Notes: generated by a model not told the origin, from the letters alone. A DNA stretch of 64,000 bases from Clostridiales bacterium Firm_09 (GCA_001604065.1 LVAO01000006.1:1-64000); one strand, 5' to 3'. Shown: positions 25,439 through 35,222, counted from the stretch's first letter. Made by a program: numbers and translations.

Positions 25439-27016
25439 TCAGTCGTTTTCTTTGGCAGAAGAATCATCGGAGACCGCCATATCGGGGAGCAATTCTTTTT
25501 CTGAGAGCTGTCTTCTTTCGTTCAGTTCGCGAAGGATAACGTCGTGCACATCGTCATTGAGCGCATATTTTAATGTAGGAATTACGGACAGAATACAGCC
25601 GATTGCGGGAGGAATCGAAATGAGGAAAAATAAAATCATCATAATGCTGTCATACTCCGGATTCAGACGGGGCAAAAGGTCATCCGGTCCCATATTTTCG
25701 ATATAACGATTGAGCGCATCCACTTTTTCATCCGAAAATCCGACATATGCGTAGGCTGCTGCGGATAGGATTGTCGCGATACCCGTCGTCAGTTTTGCAA
25801 GAAAAGTCTGGCCTGAGAAAAAGACGCCGTCCGGTCTGGTGCCGTTTTTATATTCCTCAAAATCAACGCAATCGGCTATCATTGCGGATTGGAGGACGAT
25901 GGTGACTCCCGTCGCGCCGCCGCATACGGCAAACAATACGCACAAAACAGCAACATAAACGGGAGAGGACGCAAGTGCGCCTCTGGGCGCAATCCTATAC
26001 AGAACAAAGATAAGCGCAAACGGCAGCGCGCTCAGAAGGTTGCTGCCATTATAAAGCCTTTTTTTGGAGAACCTGCATATCATTCTGGGCGTAAACGCCA
26101 TGGCGACAAAGTTGCCGATGAAGTATCCGCCGCCCAGCACCACCAGGTAAATAAGCGCCTGCGTCGAGTCTTTGCTGGCAAAATAATAGGTAACCAAAGG
26201 CATCACGGCGAGAGCAATCAGCATTTTTGGACTGCCGAGAATACCCGACAAAAGAATCTGTCGGAATGGCTTATTGCCCCAGATGATTTTGAAATTTTCT
26301 TTCATGGTATATTTCTTTTTTGAAGAAGGAATACGCTCACGTATCTTGAAACCGCATAATTGAAACAGCACATATCCGACAAATCCGAAAATGAGCACCG
26401 TCACCAGAAAACCGTACCGTTCTCCATTGGGGCCGCCCATGGTTTCTGCCAGCTTGCCGCTTATGGCAAGCGCCACAGGAAGAATCAACAGGAGAATGAC
26501 GCCGCCGCCGAAATCACCCGCTATCCTTGCCAGCGAAAGAAGTTTGTTGCGGTCTTTATCGTCCTCGGTCATGAGCGCCGTCACTCCCCAGAGCGGAATG
26601 TCGCCTATTGTATAAGTCATGCCATAAAGCACATAAGTGAATGCCGCCCAGCCGACAATCAACGCATTGCGCGCGGCATTGCCACCTATTTCATAAAAGC
26701 CGAAATTGGTAAAGCACAGGACGGTGAAAATATAAATCGGAAGCGGAATAAAAATAAGATACGGCCTGCATTTGCCCCATTTTGTACGTGTTTTATCAAC
26801 AATCGTCCCCATCATGAAATCATTGACCGCATCCCATACCCTTGCCAGCGTCATGATGATGCCAACGGTCATCGCCGGAATCAGAATGGTGAACTGAAGA
26901 TAATACGCCAGTCCTGCGCCGATGATGTTGTAGGTAATATTCTGCCCGAGCATTGAAAGCAGATAGACGTTTCTTTCTGATTTGGTATAGGTAAGCAACT
27001 TCCTTTTCTGTTCCAT
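25439..27016 (-). CDS. GPH-family sugar:cation symporter
   Basis: A 525-residue carrier of the glycoside-pentoside-hexuronide (MelB-like) group with about twelve spans. VWDAVNDFMMGTIVDKTRTKWGKCRPYL is the family's cation-site helix and loop (two Asp in the DAVND and VD positions). The N-terminus ERNVYLLSMLGQNITYNIIGAGL fits Firmicutes members. The long charged C-terminal tail (LNERRQLSEKELL) could be regulatory. The substrate is unknown. The start at 27016 has GGAGG 8 bases upstream and lies below a TTTACA/CATAAT promoter; upstream in-frame starts lie at or before the promoter. Confidence 0.88.
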   Translation of the reverse strand: MEQKRKLLTYTKSERNVYLLSMLGQNITYNIIGAGLAYYLQFTILIPAMTVGIIMTLARVWDAVNDFMMGTIVDKTRTKWGKCRPYLIFIPLPIYIFTVLCFTNFGFYEIGGNAARNALIVGWAAFTYVLYGMTYTIGDIPLWGVTALMTEDDKDRNKLLSLARIAGDFGGGVILLLILPVALAISGKLAETMGGPNGERYGFLVTVLIFGFVGYVLFQLCGFKIRERIPSSKKKYTMKENFKIIWGNKPFRQILLSGILGSPKMLIALAVMPLVTYYFASKDSTQALIYLVVLGGGYFIGNFVAMAFTPRMICRFSKKRLYNGSNLLSALPFALIFVLYRIAPRGALASSPVYVAVLCVLFAVCGGATGVTIVLQSAMIADCVDFEEYKNGTRPDGVFFSGQTFLAKLTTGIATILSAAAYAYVGFSDEKVDALNRYIENMGPDDLLPRLNPEYDSIMMILFFLISIPPAIGCILSVIPTLKYALNDDVHDVILRELNERRQLSEKELLPDMAVSDDSSAKEND

Positions 27017-27040
27017 CGCCTTTTCCTCCATACTGGAATC

Positions 27041-27069
27041 ATTATGCTCCATCCTGCGGAGGATGTAAA
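27041..27069 (-). promoter_or_regulatory. symporter promoter with operator-like palindrome
   Basis: TTTACA (27064-27069), a 17-bp spacer and CATAAT (27041-27046). A perfect dyad CATCCT-N4-AGGATG (27050-27065) fills the spacer, a position where a bound repressor would block transcription. Confidence 0.6.
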
Positions 27070-27181
27070 TAGGCAATTCAAAAAAATGTTGCCCGATATG
27101 CAACTCATCTTTAAGAAAATGCGCCGTCCTTCATAACCAAAATCAGCGGTTTATCTGCCTAAGAACACCTGAGAAGAATGC

Positions 27182-27538
27182 TTATCCGCCGCAGGTATCC
27201 TTATGCTGATGCTCATGGCATACCGAACCGGAGGATTTCAGTTCACCCTTCAGGTACCGCTCCGCGGCAGTGCGGGCATCACCGGACGCGCCGGTAATCA
27301 CTTCTATCTTCAAATCATTGAAAATATCGATCGCACCGCTGCCCATTCCCCCGGAGATGATTACATTGACGCCCAGTCCATGAAGATAATTGGGCAAAAA
27401 ACCCGGCCTGTGTCCGGGATTCGGAACAGAAACGGCGTCCTTGACAGTTGTTCCTTCGGCAGAAAAAATCATAAAGTTTTCGCAATGGCCGAAATGTCCT
27501 GTTATGTTGGTGCCTTCGCAGGCTGCAGCTATTTTCAT
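27182..27538 (-). CDS. NifX/NafY-fold (dinitrogenase Fe-Mo cofactor biosynthesis family) protein
   Basis: A 118-residue Nitro_FeMo-Co domain (MKIAAACEGTNITGHFGHCENFMIF... GVNVIISGGMGSGAIDIFN). Members bind Fe-S or other metal clusters; no nitrogenase genes are nearby, so a nitrogenase role is not implied. The C-terminal tail CHEHQHKDTCGG is a clear metal-ligand cluster. AAGGAG precedes the ATG. It is last in the six-gene operon that begins at 30285 and a paralogue of the gene at 29273. Confidence 0.85.
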   Translation of the reverse strand: MKIAAACEGTNITGHFGHCENFMIFSAEGTTVKDAVSVPNPGHRPGFLPNYLHGLGVNVIISGGMGSGAIDIFNDLKIEVITGASGDARTAAERYLKGELKSSGSVCHEHQHKDTCGG

Positions 27539-27568
27539 AAAACGATTCTCCTTTTCCCATACGGGATT

Positions 27569-28444
27569 TTATTCAATAATGTCGTTATTCTGCAGAATTT
27601 CTATTACTTTCTGAAACACGGCGCGCACTCCTCTTCCGCATGGACTGTCCAGATGCGCAATTGTGGCGCCTGAATTCACAGCTCTTACCGCCTCTGCATC
27701 GTACGGGATACTTCCCGCATAAGCGATGCCTTCTGCGGCGCAATATTCTTTTATTTTTTGGGTTATCGCCGCATTGGTATCCGCCTTGTTGACGCATACG
27801 GCAAGCGGCGTGCCGAAGAAGCGGGCTGTTTGAATGATCCTTTCCATATCGCTCAGACCAGAGATCGAAGGCTCTGCTACAATAAGCGCCATTTGGACTC
27901 CCGACAGCGAAGCGATGACCGGACACCCGATTCCCGGGGACCCGTCTATCACAACAAGCCCCTGCCCGCGATACGCCGAAGCAAGTTGTTTTTTTACTTC
28001 GGTCACCAGCTTGCCGGAGGCGCCGCCGCCCATTTTCAATTTCGCCGTAGAAAAGACGGCCCCTTCGGTATAAAGAAGAAGCTCTCCTCCCGCTTGGGCC
28101 TTCATAACGATAGCGCCGGACGGACAGACCGCCGCACATACACCGCATCCTTCACAGGAAAATGGGTCAATATGATAACCTGCATCATGTCTGACGGCAG
28201 AAAATCTGCATCGGGCTTCACAGTTGCCGCATCCGACGCATTTCTCCTCAACAATATGCGCCTTGGGCAAACCGTAATATTCTTTTGCTTGCGGCGAATC
28301 GTCCCGCCCCGCAATCAGATGAAGATTGGGCGCGTCAACATCGCAATCGGCATACGCCTCCGCCTTCAAAAGCTCAATAAACGCGCCTGCAACCGTTGTT
28401 TTGCCGGTGCCCCCCTTGCCGCTGAGAATCAGAAGCTGTTTCAT
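27569..28444 (-). CDS. MinD-superfamily P-loop ATPase with inserted ferredoxin domain (copy 2)
   Basis: A 291-residue SIMIBI ATPase with a deviant Walker A GKGGTGKTTVAGAF at about 10 and an insertion (about 60-115) holding two CxxCxxCxxxC cluster motifs (CVGCGNCEARC and CEGCGVCAAVC), each ligating a [4Fe-4S] cluster. Switch sequences VVIDGSPGIGCPVIASL and VCVNKADTN follow. Such proteins are thought to couple ATP hydrolysis to Fe-S or metal-centre handling; the substrate is unknown. Its ATG overlaps the stop of the upstream paralogue (ATGA). Confidence 0.88.
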   Translation of the reverse strand: MKQLLILSGKGGTGKTTVAGAFIELLKAEAYADCDVDAPNLHLIAGRDDSPQAKEYYGLPKAHIVEEKCVGCGNCEARCRFSAVRHDAGYHIDPFSCEGCGVCAAVCPSGAIVMKAQAGGELLLYTEGAVFSTAKLKMGGGASGKLVTEVKKQLASAYRGQGLVVIDGSPGIGCPVIASLSGVQMALIVAEPSISGLSDMERIIQTARFFGTPLAVCVNKADTNAAITQKIKEYCAAEGIAYAGSIPYDAEAVRAVNSGATIAHLDSPCGRGVRAVFQKVIEILQNNDIIE

Positions 28445-29283
28445 TCTGCCGCCTCCCGCACTCTGGCAAGAAGCGCAAAAAAAAGTTCTTTTTTGGGATA
28501 ATCAACACGTACTGCGATTTTACCCTCCGAATTCAGCTTTCCCAATGCGCTGTCAAAGGGAATTTCGGCCAGAATGCCTATGCCGTTCTGCAAACAGAAC
28601 TCCCGCGAAGGATTGTTGCCATCGCCGCATTTATTGAGGACAACACCGCAAGGCTTTTTGAAAAGCAGCGCAAGTTCATAGACCATAGCCAGATTATGCG
28701 CGCCAAAAACAGTCGGCTCCGCGACAAGCACACAGTAGTCCGCTTCCCGGATGCTTTCCATCACCGAGCAGGCACTTCCCGGCGGGCAGTCGATGACCGT
28801 CAATCTTGTTTCATTTTTTACAGAATCCATCAGTTGTCGGATAACAGAAACGCCGGTCGCTTCTCCCATGTTCATGGAGCCGCAAAAAGTCTGTACACCC
28901 TCCGAAACACCTTTTTCTATCATGCCCACGATGCGTGCGGTTTCTTTTATTGCCTTCTGCGGGCAAACCAGCGCGCAACCGCCGCAGGAGTGGCAGACTT
29001 CATCAAAAACAACAGGCTTTTTGCCAAATGCCAGCGCATGGAAGCGGCAGAACTCCACGCAGACTTTGCATGCGGTGCATTCTGACAGATCAATGCGCGG
29101 CACAAGAACGCATACCTCCTTGGTTTCGGCAATCTCAGGTCTGAAGAACAGCTTCCCGTCCGGTGCCTCGACATCGCAATCGACATAGCAGGAGTTTTTT
29201 GCCGCTGCGGCAAGATTGACGGCAACAAGTGTTTTTCCCGTTCCGCCTTTTCCGCTTAAAACCGCAATTTTTTTACCTGCCAT
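28441..29283 (-). CDS. MinD-superfamily P-loop ATPase with inserted ferredoxin domain (copy 1)
   Basis: A 280-residue paralogue of the next gene. It has Walker A SGKGGTGKTLVAVNL, clusters CTACKVCVEFC and CHSCGGCALVC in an insertion (about 60-110), switch VIDCPPGSACSVMESI and VVLNKCGDGN. The start at 29283 ([14 protein letters not shown]) is inside the end of the NifX-like gene (11-bp overlap), and no good Shine-Dalgarno is visible, suggesting translational coupling. Two adjacent copies may act as a heterodimer, since MinD-type ATPases work as dimers. Confidence 0.88.
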   Translation of the reverse strand: MAGKKIAVLSGKGGTGKTLVAVNLAAAAKNSCYVDCDVEAPDGKLFFRPEIAETKEVCVLVPRIDLSECTACKVCVEFCRFHALAFGKKPVVFDEVCHSCGGCALVCPQKAIKETARIVGMIEKGVSEGVQTFCGSMNMGEATGVSVIRQLMDSVKNETRLTVIDCPPGSACSVMESIREADYCVLVAEPTVFGAHNLAMVYELALLFKKPCGVVLNKCGDGNNPSREFCLQNGIGILAEIPFDSALGKLNSEGKIAVRVDYPKKELFFALLARVREAAE

Positions 29284-29638
29284 GATGATGAAACCCGGGA
29301 TGTATATCCGCAAGGTACTCCAGACGATTGTCCTGATATGCGGCGAGGTTGGACTCGGCGCTTCCGGGCAGATTCTTATAAACCTTGACTTCTCCGTCAA
29401 TCAGCACCTTCGCGGCGTTTTCGCCGTATCTGGGAGCGATGATGACTTTGACTCCTTGATCAATAAGCGTTTGCGCAGCCTGTATGCCAGCTCCTCCCGG
29501 ACTGTTTGCCGCGGGATTTTCAATAAATATACTCTCTTTTGTCGACGTATCATAAAGAAGGAAATACGGCGCCCTCCCGAAAGATGGACATACTTCCGAC
29601 TTCATATCGCTTTCATTTACCGGTATGGCAATTTTCAT
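29273..29638 (-). CDS. NifX/NafY-fold metal-cluster protein
   Basis: A 121-residue Nitro_FeMo-Co domain ([30 protein letters not shown]... [18 protein letters not shown]). It ends in a His-rich tail ([10 protein letters not shown]) likely to bind metal. The ATG overlaps the DUF134 stop (ATGA), and GGAG lies upstream inside that gene. It probably carries a metal or Fe-S centre for the two ATPases next to it. Confidence 0.87.
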   Translation of the reverse strand: MKIAIPVNESDMKSEVCPSFGRAPYFLLYDTSTKESIFIENPAANSPGGAGIQAAQTLIDQGVKVIIAPRYGENAAKVLIDGEVKVYKNLPGSAESNLAAYQDNRLEYLADIHPGFHHHGR

Positions 29639-30024
29639 GTTTCACTCCTTTTATTATCGTCATCGGGCGGACAATCATTCCTCCGTCCTGCCCGGCTTCT
29701 GCGGCAGCCCATACCTCCGCATTGTCCTCCTCTGCCGTCGCACAGAAAATATTCTCCGCCTTCAATCAGAAGGGTTTTTCCGTTGACCAATGAATCCGCG
29801 ATTTTTTTGCGCGCAGCGTCATATATCCCCTGCACAGTCGTACGTGCGACGTTCATATGTTCCGAGCACTCTTCCTGCGTCATTCCTTCAAAATCAATCA
29901 GGCGGACGGTTTCATATTCATCGACGGACATGACAATCACACCTTCCGGCGTGCTTCCTATGGGGCCGAAACGATTGATTTCGGGAAGACAGCATACTTT
30001 TCTCCATTTCTTCGGTCTGGGCAT
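29635..30024 (-). CDS. DUF134 helix-turn-helix regulator
   Basis: A 129-residue protein of the DUF134 family. The N-terminus [21 protein letters not shown] is diagnostic. A sigma-70 region-4-like HTH ([20 protein letters not shown]... [20 protein letters not shown]) lies at about 35-85. The C-terminus is Cys-rich ([13 protein letters not shown]), so DNA binding may respond to metal, Fe-S or redox state. It is the obvious candidate to bind the two palindromes at the operon promoter. GGAGG lies upstream. Confidence 0.88.
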   Translation of the reverse strand: MPRPKKWRKVCCLPEINRFGPIGSTPEGVIVMSVDEYETVRLIDFEGMTQEECSEHMNVARTTVQGIYDAARKKIADSLVNGKTLLIEGGEYFLCDGRGGQCGGMGCRRSRAGRRNDCPPDDDNKRSET

Positions 30025-30069
30025 TCTTTGGTTCCTCCTGTCCGACCACAGGGGCGTTCTCCTGTGGTC

Positions 30070-30285
30070 TCACACCTTGTTGCTTTGCGACGGATTGACC
30101 GGCTGATTCTGTTTTTGAACGGATTGCGATTGGTTGGCTATATCAAGATACCTTCTTAAGCAGAATCTACGTCCGAATCCGAAACCTCTTCCCTGTACGG
30201 AAGACGCATTGCTGTTGCAGAATCCAAGTCGGCGTCCTGTCATTGTTCCCAGGCCCAACGGACCGGTACCATCTCTCATCGGCAT
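30070..30285 (-). CDS. small Gly/Arg-rich protein, DUF5320-like
   Basis: A 71-residue protein beginning MPMRDGTGPLGLGTMTGRRLG, the pattern of small DUF5320-type proteins found beside NifX/DUF134 genes. It is rich in Gly, Arg and Gln, with two Cys (FCNSN, RFCLRR). Function unknown. The start at 30285 has AAGGAGG nine bases upstream; an ATG two codons later is also possible. The ORF track extension to 30441 crosses the promoter and is not used. It is the first gene of the operon. Confidence 0.75.
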   Translation of the reverse strand: MPMRDGTGPLGLGTMTGRRLGFCNSNASSVQGRGFGFGRRFCLRRYLDIANQSQSVQKQNQPVNPSQSNKV

Positions 30286-30309
30286 CGGCAAACACCTCCT
30301 TGTTTGATT

Positions 30310-30324
30310 CTGACATATGTCAAT
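30310..30324. promoter_or_regulatory. palindromic operator, proximal copy
   Basis: TGACATATGTCA with flanks identical to the distal copy (ATTGACAT-TGTCAG on the minus strand), just downstream of the -10 hexamer. Confidence 0.65.
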
Positions 30325-30328
30325 TATT

Positions 30329-30356
30329 ATTATACTCTGTTTCTGACAGATGTCAA
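30329..30356 (-). promoter_or_regulatory. promoter of the NifX/MinD-ferredoxin operon
   Basis: TTGACA (30351-30356), a 16-bp spacer and TATAAT (30329-30334): near-consensus. The -35 is part of one palindrome and the -10 is followed by the other, so both copies would block RNA polymerase. Confidence 0.75.
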
Positions 30357-30357
30357 T
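30343..30357. promoter_or_regulatory. palindromic operator, distal copy
   Basis: TGACAGATGTCA overlaps the -35. It is spaced 33 bp (about three helical turns) from the proximal copy, so two bound dimers would lie on the same face of the DNA. Confidence 0.65.
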
Positions 30358-30489
30358 AACTATTTGATATTTTTTTATTTTGCCTTTTAATGAAATCAAA
30401 AAAGCAATTCCTGAGGCAGTTGCCATCCTGCACTGCCCCATGACAGGAATCGTCCTCCCAAGAAAATATCAGCTGCTCATCTTCTGCCC

Positions 30490-30516
30490 CGGGCGGCATA
30501 ATTCCGCCCGATTTTT
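30490..30516 (+). terminator. hairpin between topoisomerase gene and operon
   Basis: The stem CGGGCGG / CCGCCCG with a 7-nt loop. The T-run follows on the plus strand although both flanking genes read minus; on the minus strand the hairpin has no U-tract. It may act as a weak or factor-assisted terminator for the topoisomerase transcript. Confidence 0.4.
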
Positions 30517-30528
30517 CTTATTTACAGA

Positions 30529-33018
30529 TTAATCAGAGGCTTCATCGATGTGATGTATGACCTTATCAATTTTTGTACCCCTTATAACAGGCTTGCCTTT
30601 GCTTTCCCGCCTGTCAATGCGTATCTGTTCCGTGTTGAGAACGGTAATATTTTTTTCATTGTCAATGATGGCTAAGGAAAAAGCGTCCAGAACCTTCCCT
30701 GCAAAGATAACACTGTTTCTTTCTCCCAAGTCGATTATTCTGACGCCTTTGCGGTTGCGTTTCATCCGTTCAAATTCGCGAGCAATGACTTTTTTGGCAT
30801 AGCCGCTGTCTGTAATGACGGCTATTTCTCCGAGCGGATAAAAGACATCCTTATTCCCTTCCTGTTCGGCCTCCACCGTCGTCTGCCCGGCATAGACCAC
30901 GCTTGCCCCCTCATTCAGCGCGACCCCTATTACACCGCCCGCAATACGTCCCTGCACGGGATAATCCTCCGCATCGGTGTTGACGCAGAGTCCGTCGGAA
31001 GTAACAAACAGAATGGAAGCATTGGGCTCTGCAAATTCTCCGCCGATGATCTCATCCCCCTCTTTGAGCACGCATACCTGATAGCTTTCTTTGTTGACAA
31101 AATAACTTCTGAACTGTGATTTCTTGACATTGCCTTGCTTTGTGTAGAGATAAAAATCCTTTTCGGCGTCCTTTTCCGGGTCAAAAGAGACAGCAAAAAC
31201 CGCTTTTTCTTTTTCGGGTGCGCCCGGATAGCAGCTTGCAAGCGTGCTGCCGCATTCTCCCCAGCGTTTTTCTTTTACAAAATCCGTAACGGATTTGTAG
31301 CAGTTGCCCAGATTGCCGAATATGAAAGTTTCTTTGCCGCCTCCCGTTTCTGCCATTGAAACGGCAAGCGCATCATAATCACAGTCTTCTGCCTCCCGGT
31401 TTGAAGAAAGATAATTGCGGCTGGACAACAGCTTGACACCGCCATCGGCATCTATGACAACTACACCCAGTTTGGAAGAGCGCTTGGTCGGGTCGTAAGG
31501 TTTGATATCAATTGCATCCAGACTGTCCACAATCGTCGTCAGACGTTTTGATTTGTATTTGTCGCGGATTTCTAAAAGCTCTTCGCGCACCACAGACATC
31601 TGTGCGCGCGGCGATGCGATGATTTCCGAAAGGCGGCCGATTGTTTTTTGCAGCTCTGCCAGCTCCGCTTCGAATTTGTATACATCCAGCTTGTTGATAT
31701 TGCCCAGCTGCAACGATAAGATCGCCTCCGCCTGCGCCTCTGAGAGAGAAAAACGTTCACGCAACTTGACTTTGGACTCATTACGTGTCGATGACCCTCT
31801 GATGATGGCAATCACTTCGTCAATTGCAGGCAGGATAAGTGAAAAACCCTCCAGAATATGCTCGCGTTTTTTTGCCAGGCCGATCTCATACTGGCTGCGC
31901 TTAAGAATAATGCCGCGCTGATATTCCAGATAATATTTAAGGATTTCTATTATCCCCATTTGTCTGGGTTTGCCGGCGGCAATGGCCACCATATTAACAT
32001 TGAAATTGGTCTGCAGATCGGTTTTCTGGAGCAGATAATTATAGATCTTTACGGCGTCCTCCCCCTTCTTCAGTTTGATGACAATCCGCATGCCGTTTCT
32101 GTCAGACTCGTCCGCGACATCGGCAATGCATCCCATCTCGTCTTTCTTGGTCTCTTTCAGCTCAAAAATCTTCTCAAGAAGTGTTTTCTTGTTGACTCCG
32201 TAAGGGATTTCGGTAATGACAATGTTCTGTTTGTCTCCCTCCGCATTCTCGATGTCGGACTTTGCACGCAGTATGATTTTCCCCTTGCCGGTCGCATACA
32301 TCTCTTCCAGGCCTTCATTAAGAAGAAAGCCTCCCGTCGGGAAGTCCGGGCCCTTGATAATCTTAAGAAGATCCGGCAGCTTGATCGAGGGCTGTTCGAT
32401 CATTGCGACACAGCCGTCAATGATTTCTGTCAAATTGTGCGAAGGGATATTGGTCGCAAGCCCGATTGCAATGCCTGTCGCGCCGTTGACCAGAAGATTG
32501 GGAAATCTGCCGGGCAGCACGTCCGGTTCTTCCAGCGTGTCGTCAAAATTCTTGTTCCAGCGGACGGTATTTTTGTCCAGATCCCGCAGAAGCTCCATTG
32601 CAAGCGGCTGAAGCCTGACCTCGGTATACCGCATAGCCGCGGCGGGATCGCCGTCGACAGAACCGAAGTTGCCATGTCCGTCCACAAGCGGCATACGCAT
32701 ATTGAATCCCTGCGCCATACGCACCATCGCATCATAAACGGAGGAGTCGCCATGCGGATGATATTTGCCCAGACATTCGCCCACAACACGCGCAGACTTT
32801 TTATATGCGCTGTCCGGTTTCATGCCCAGTTCGCTCATCGCATAGAGAATGCGACGCTGCACAGGCTTCAGGCCATCCTCAATGCGCGGGAGAGCTCTGT
32901 CCATAATGACCGCTTCGGAGTACGGCATCATAGAATCGGGAAGCACTTTTTCAATCGGTTTTTCGATGATGTTTTCGACAAAATTGTCCCTGATATCAAA
33001 TGCTTTTTGCCTTGCCAT
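30529..33018 (-). CDS. type IIA DNA topoisomerase subunit A (ParC/GyrA)
   Basis: The DNA-cleaving subunit, with the active Tyr in [10 protein letters not shown] (about 120), the helix region [21 protein letters not shown] and the C-terminal beta-pinwheel (about 490-829). The pinwheel shows no clear GyrA box (QRRGGKG); the nearest match is [10 protein letters not shown]. This favours a topoisomerase IV or gyrase-paralogue role over true gyrase, but I cannot separate them without a tree. The start at 33018 follows GGAGG and lies 1 bp after the partner gene's stop; the track's upstream extension is not real. Confidence 0.9.
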   Translation of the reverse strand: MARQKAFDIRDNFVENIIEKPIEKVLPDSMMPYSEAVIMDRALPRIEDGLKPVQRRILYAMSELGMKPDSAYKKSARVVGECLGKYHPHGDSSVYDAMVRMAQGFNMRMPLVDGHGNFGSVDGDPAAAMRYTEVRLQPLAMELLRDLDKNTVRWNKNFDDTLEEPDVLPGRFPNLLVNGATGIAIGLATNIPSHNLTEIIDGCVAMIEQPSIKLPDLLKIIKGPDFPTGGFLLNEGLEEMYATGKGKIILRAKSDIENAEGDKQNIVITEIPYGVNKKTLLEKIFELKETKKDEMGCIADVADESDRNGMRIVIKLKKGEDAVKIYNYLLQKTDLQTNFNVNMVAIAAGKPRQMGIIEILKYYLEYQRGIILKRSQYEIGLAKKREHILEGFSLILPAIDEVIAIIRGSSTRNESKVKLRERFSLSEAQAEAILSLQLGNINKLDVYKFEAELAELQKTIGRLSEIIASPRAQMSVVREELLEIRDKYKSKRLTTIVDSLDAIDIKPYDPTKRSSKLGVVVIDADGGVKLLSSRNYLSSNREAEDCDYDALAVSMAETGGGKETFIFGNLGNCYKSVTDFVKEKRWGECGSTLASCYPGAPEKEKAVFAVSFDPEKDAEKDFYLYTKQGNVKKSQFRSYFVNKESYQVCVLKEGDEIIGGEFAEPNASILFVTSDGLCVNTDAEDYPVQGRIAGGVIGVALNEGASVVYAGQTTVEAEQEGNKDVFYPLGEIAVITDSGYAKKVIAREFERMKRNRKGVRIIDLGERNSVIFAGKVLDAFSLAIIDNEKNITVLNTEQIRIDRRESKGKPVIRGTKIDKVIHHIDEASD

Positions 33019-33019
33019 G

Positions 33020-34987
33020 CTATCCTCCGTACTTCTCCGCAAACGTGTCAACCTTATTGAAGTTTGCGTTGTCGTAAATAAAATCCTTTCTCGCCGAAAC
33101 ATCGTCGCCCATCAGGGTCGATATCATCCGTTCTGCTTCGGCGGCATCTTCCACGGTCACGCGCATCAGCGTACGCTTCTGCGGATTCAGCGTCGTTTCC
33201 CAAAGCTGCTCGGGATTCATCTCGCCCAGTCCTTTATAACGCTGCAGCGTATACGGGCCCTTCACACCCTCCAGAAGCTTATCCAGCTCCTCGTCATCAT
33301 AAGCGTATTGGACTTCGCCCTTCCTCTCTATTTTATAAAGAGGTGGCATCCCGATATAGACATGGCCCTCGCTTATAAGCTGGCGCATGTACCGGTAGAA
33401 AAAAGTCAGAAGAATCGCGCGGATATGCGCGCCGTCCTGATCTGCATCGGCCAGAATGATGACTTTATTATATTTCAGATTTGAAATATCAAAATCCTTA
33501 TCATAATCGGTTCCCAGCGCATAAATGATGGTCTTGATTTCTTCGTTGGCGATAATCTGTTCCTTGCGCTTCTTCTCACAATTCAAAGGTTTGCCGCGCA
33601 AGGGAAGTACCGCCTGAAAGCTCCTGTCACGTCCCTGCTTAGCAGAGCCGCCTGCAGAATCCCCTTCTACAATAAAAAGCTCGTTGTTGTCGGCGTTTCT
33701 TCCGGAGCAGGCAGAAAACTTGCCGATAAGGACACTGCCCGTCATGGCGTTTTTTTGCCTTTGGGCATCCTTTGCGCGTTTTTCGGCATCCCTAACCTTA
33801 CTTGAATTAAGCCCGATTTTTACAATCAGATTGCCTATATCTTTGTTTTTGGGTTGGGACAGATACTCATCCAGCTTCTCTCCGACAATGGACTCCACAA
33901 TACTTTTGACTTCCGGATTGCCCAGCTTGGTTTTTGTTTGCCCTTCAAACTGGACATTCTGCATTTTTATACTGAGGATCGCCGTCATACCGTCGCGGTA
34001 ATCGTCGCCGATAATATTGCTGTCCTTTGTTTTAAGCAGATTGTTCTTTCTCGCATAATCGTTAAAACATCGGGTCATGGCGGATTTGAATCCGGTTTCG
34101 TGCGTGCCGCCTTCGGTTGTCGGAATGTTGTTGACGTACGAAATAACCGTTTCGCCGTAATTGGTTGTATATTGGATGGCCAACTGCAATTCAAAATTTT
34201 CGCTTGCGCCCTCCAGATAGATTACTTTGGGGGATTGCAGTTCTTTTGAACTGTTAATATAGCGTACAAAGTCTTCCAGACCTCCCTTAAACATAAAAAC
34301 GCTGTTTCTGGGTTTGCCTTCTTCATCCGTTGAACGGAGATCGGTGACAGAAAGCGTGACGCCCTTATTAAGGTAGGCAAGCTCGCGGATTCTTTTTTTG
34401 ATTTCGTTGAAGTCAAACACCTCTTTGCCAAAGACGGCTTCGTCGGGAAGAAAAGTCACCTTCGTTCCCCGCAGCTTATTGGTTTTTCCCACGACGATAA
34501 GCGGTGTCTTCGTCACACCGCTTTTCACCTTGCCATTTACAATCGGGCTGTGGAACTCCTGACGATATTCCAATTTGTCGCGATAAACCTGTACCGTCAG
34601 CCATTTGGAAAGGGCATTGGTAACGGATGCACCCACACCATGCAGACCGCCGGAAAACTTGTATTCGTTGTTATCGAATTTTCCGCCTGCGTGAAGCATC
34701 GTAAAAACAAGCTCTACGCCGCTTTTATTATATTTGGGATGAATATCAACCGGAATGCCTCTGCCGTTGTCCTCAACTGAAACAGAATTGTCTTCATTGA
34801 TGACAATGTCGATGCGGTCGGCATAACCGTTTGCCGCCTCGTCCATGGAATTATCAACAATTTCCCATAAAATATGGTGAAGTCCTTTTGCGCCGGTCGT
34901 GCCGATATACATTCCGGGACGCAGCCTGACCGCATCCAGGCCCTCCATGACGACGATATTTTGGGCATTATAATCCTTTTCGGGCAT
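33020..34987 (-). CDS. type IIA DNA topoisomerase subunit B (ParE/GyrB)
   Basis: The 655-residue ATPase subunit, with the GHKL ATP site [27 protein letters not shown] and [16 protein letters not shown], the transducer, then the Toprim domain with [15 protein letters not shown] and [14 protein letters not shown] and the PLRGKPLN motif. AGGAGG precedes the ATG at 34987. It has its own promoter and is co-transcribed with the A subunit. Whether it is gyrase or topoisomerase IV is undecided; no dnaA-recF neighbourhood is present. Confidence 0.92.
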   Translation of the reverse strand: MPEKDYNAQNIVVMEGLDAVRLRPGMYIGTTGAKGLHHILWEIVDNSMDEAANGYADRIDIVINEDNSVSVEDNGRGIPVDIHPKYNKSGVELVFTMLHAGGKFDNNEYKFSGGLHGVGASVTNALSKWLTVQVYRDKLEYRQEFHSPIVNGKVKSGVTKTPLIVVGKTNKLRGTKVTFLPDEAVFGKEVFDFNEIKKRIRELAYLNKGVTLSVTDLRSTDEEGKPRNSVFMFKGGLEDFVRYINSSKELQSPKVIYLEGASENFELQLAIQYTTNYGETVISYVNNIPTTEGGTHETGFKSAMTRCFNDYARKNNLLKTKDSNIIGDDYRDGMTAILSIKMQNVQFEGQTKTKLGNPEVKSIVESIVGEKLDEYLSQPKNKDIGNLIVKIGLNSSKVRDAEKRAKDAQRQKNAMTGSVLIGKFSACSGRNADNNELFIVEGDSAGGSAKQGRDRSFQAVLPLRGKPLNCEKKRKEQIIANEEIKTIIYALGTDYDKDFDISNLKYNKVIILADADQDGAHIRAILLTFFYRYMRQLISEGHVYIGMPPLYKIERKGEVQYAYDDEELDKLLEGVKGPYTLQRYKGLGEMNPEQLWETTLNPQKRTLMRVTVEDAAEAERMISTLMGDDVSARKDFIYDNANFNKVDTFAEKYGG

Positions 34988-35026
34988 ACATCCTCCTATG
35001 TAAAAGCGCATAAAAAAACACTATAT

Positions 35027-35055
35027 ATGGTAGCATATAGAATGAATAGTGTCAA
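35027..35055 (-). promoter_or_regulatory. promoter of the topoisomerase pair
   Basis: TTGACA (35050-35055), a 17-bp spacer and TACCAT (35027-35032) on the minus strand, about 40 bp before the ATG. Confidence 0.65.
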
Positions 35056-35222
35056 TCTATAGTTTTTCCGCTTAAGTATTTCCTGCATGCTTCGCAACCT
35101 CTGGCTTGAAGCGGCCGGAAAAGCATACATGCTATACTTGTCACGCTATCCGGGTACCGTGATTGAAGCCAGACCGCAGCAGGTCCCTGCGCATTCAAAA
35201 ACTCAAAGCATTCCTTTTGAAA

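Noticed and set aside
31858-33060. 400-residue plus-strand ORF
   Set aside because: It lies wholly antisense to the topoisomerase A gene, with His/Arg/Cys-rich shadow composition and no Shine-Dalgarno or motif.
35056-35222. Possible structured RNA between the topoisomerase promoter and minE
   Set aside because: TCTGGCTT and AAGCCAGA can pair across about 60 bp, but there is no promoter/terminator pair or other support.
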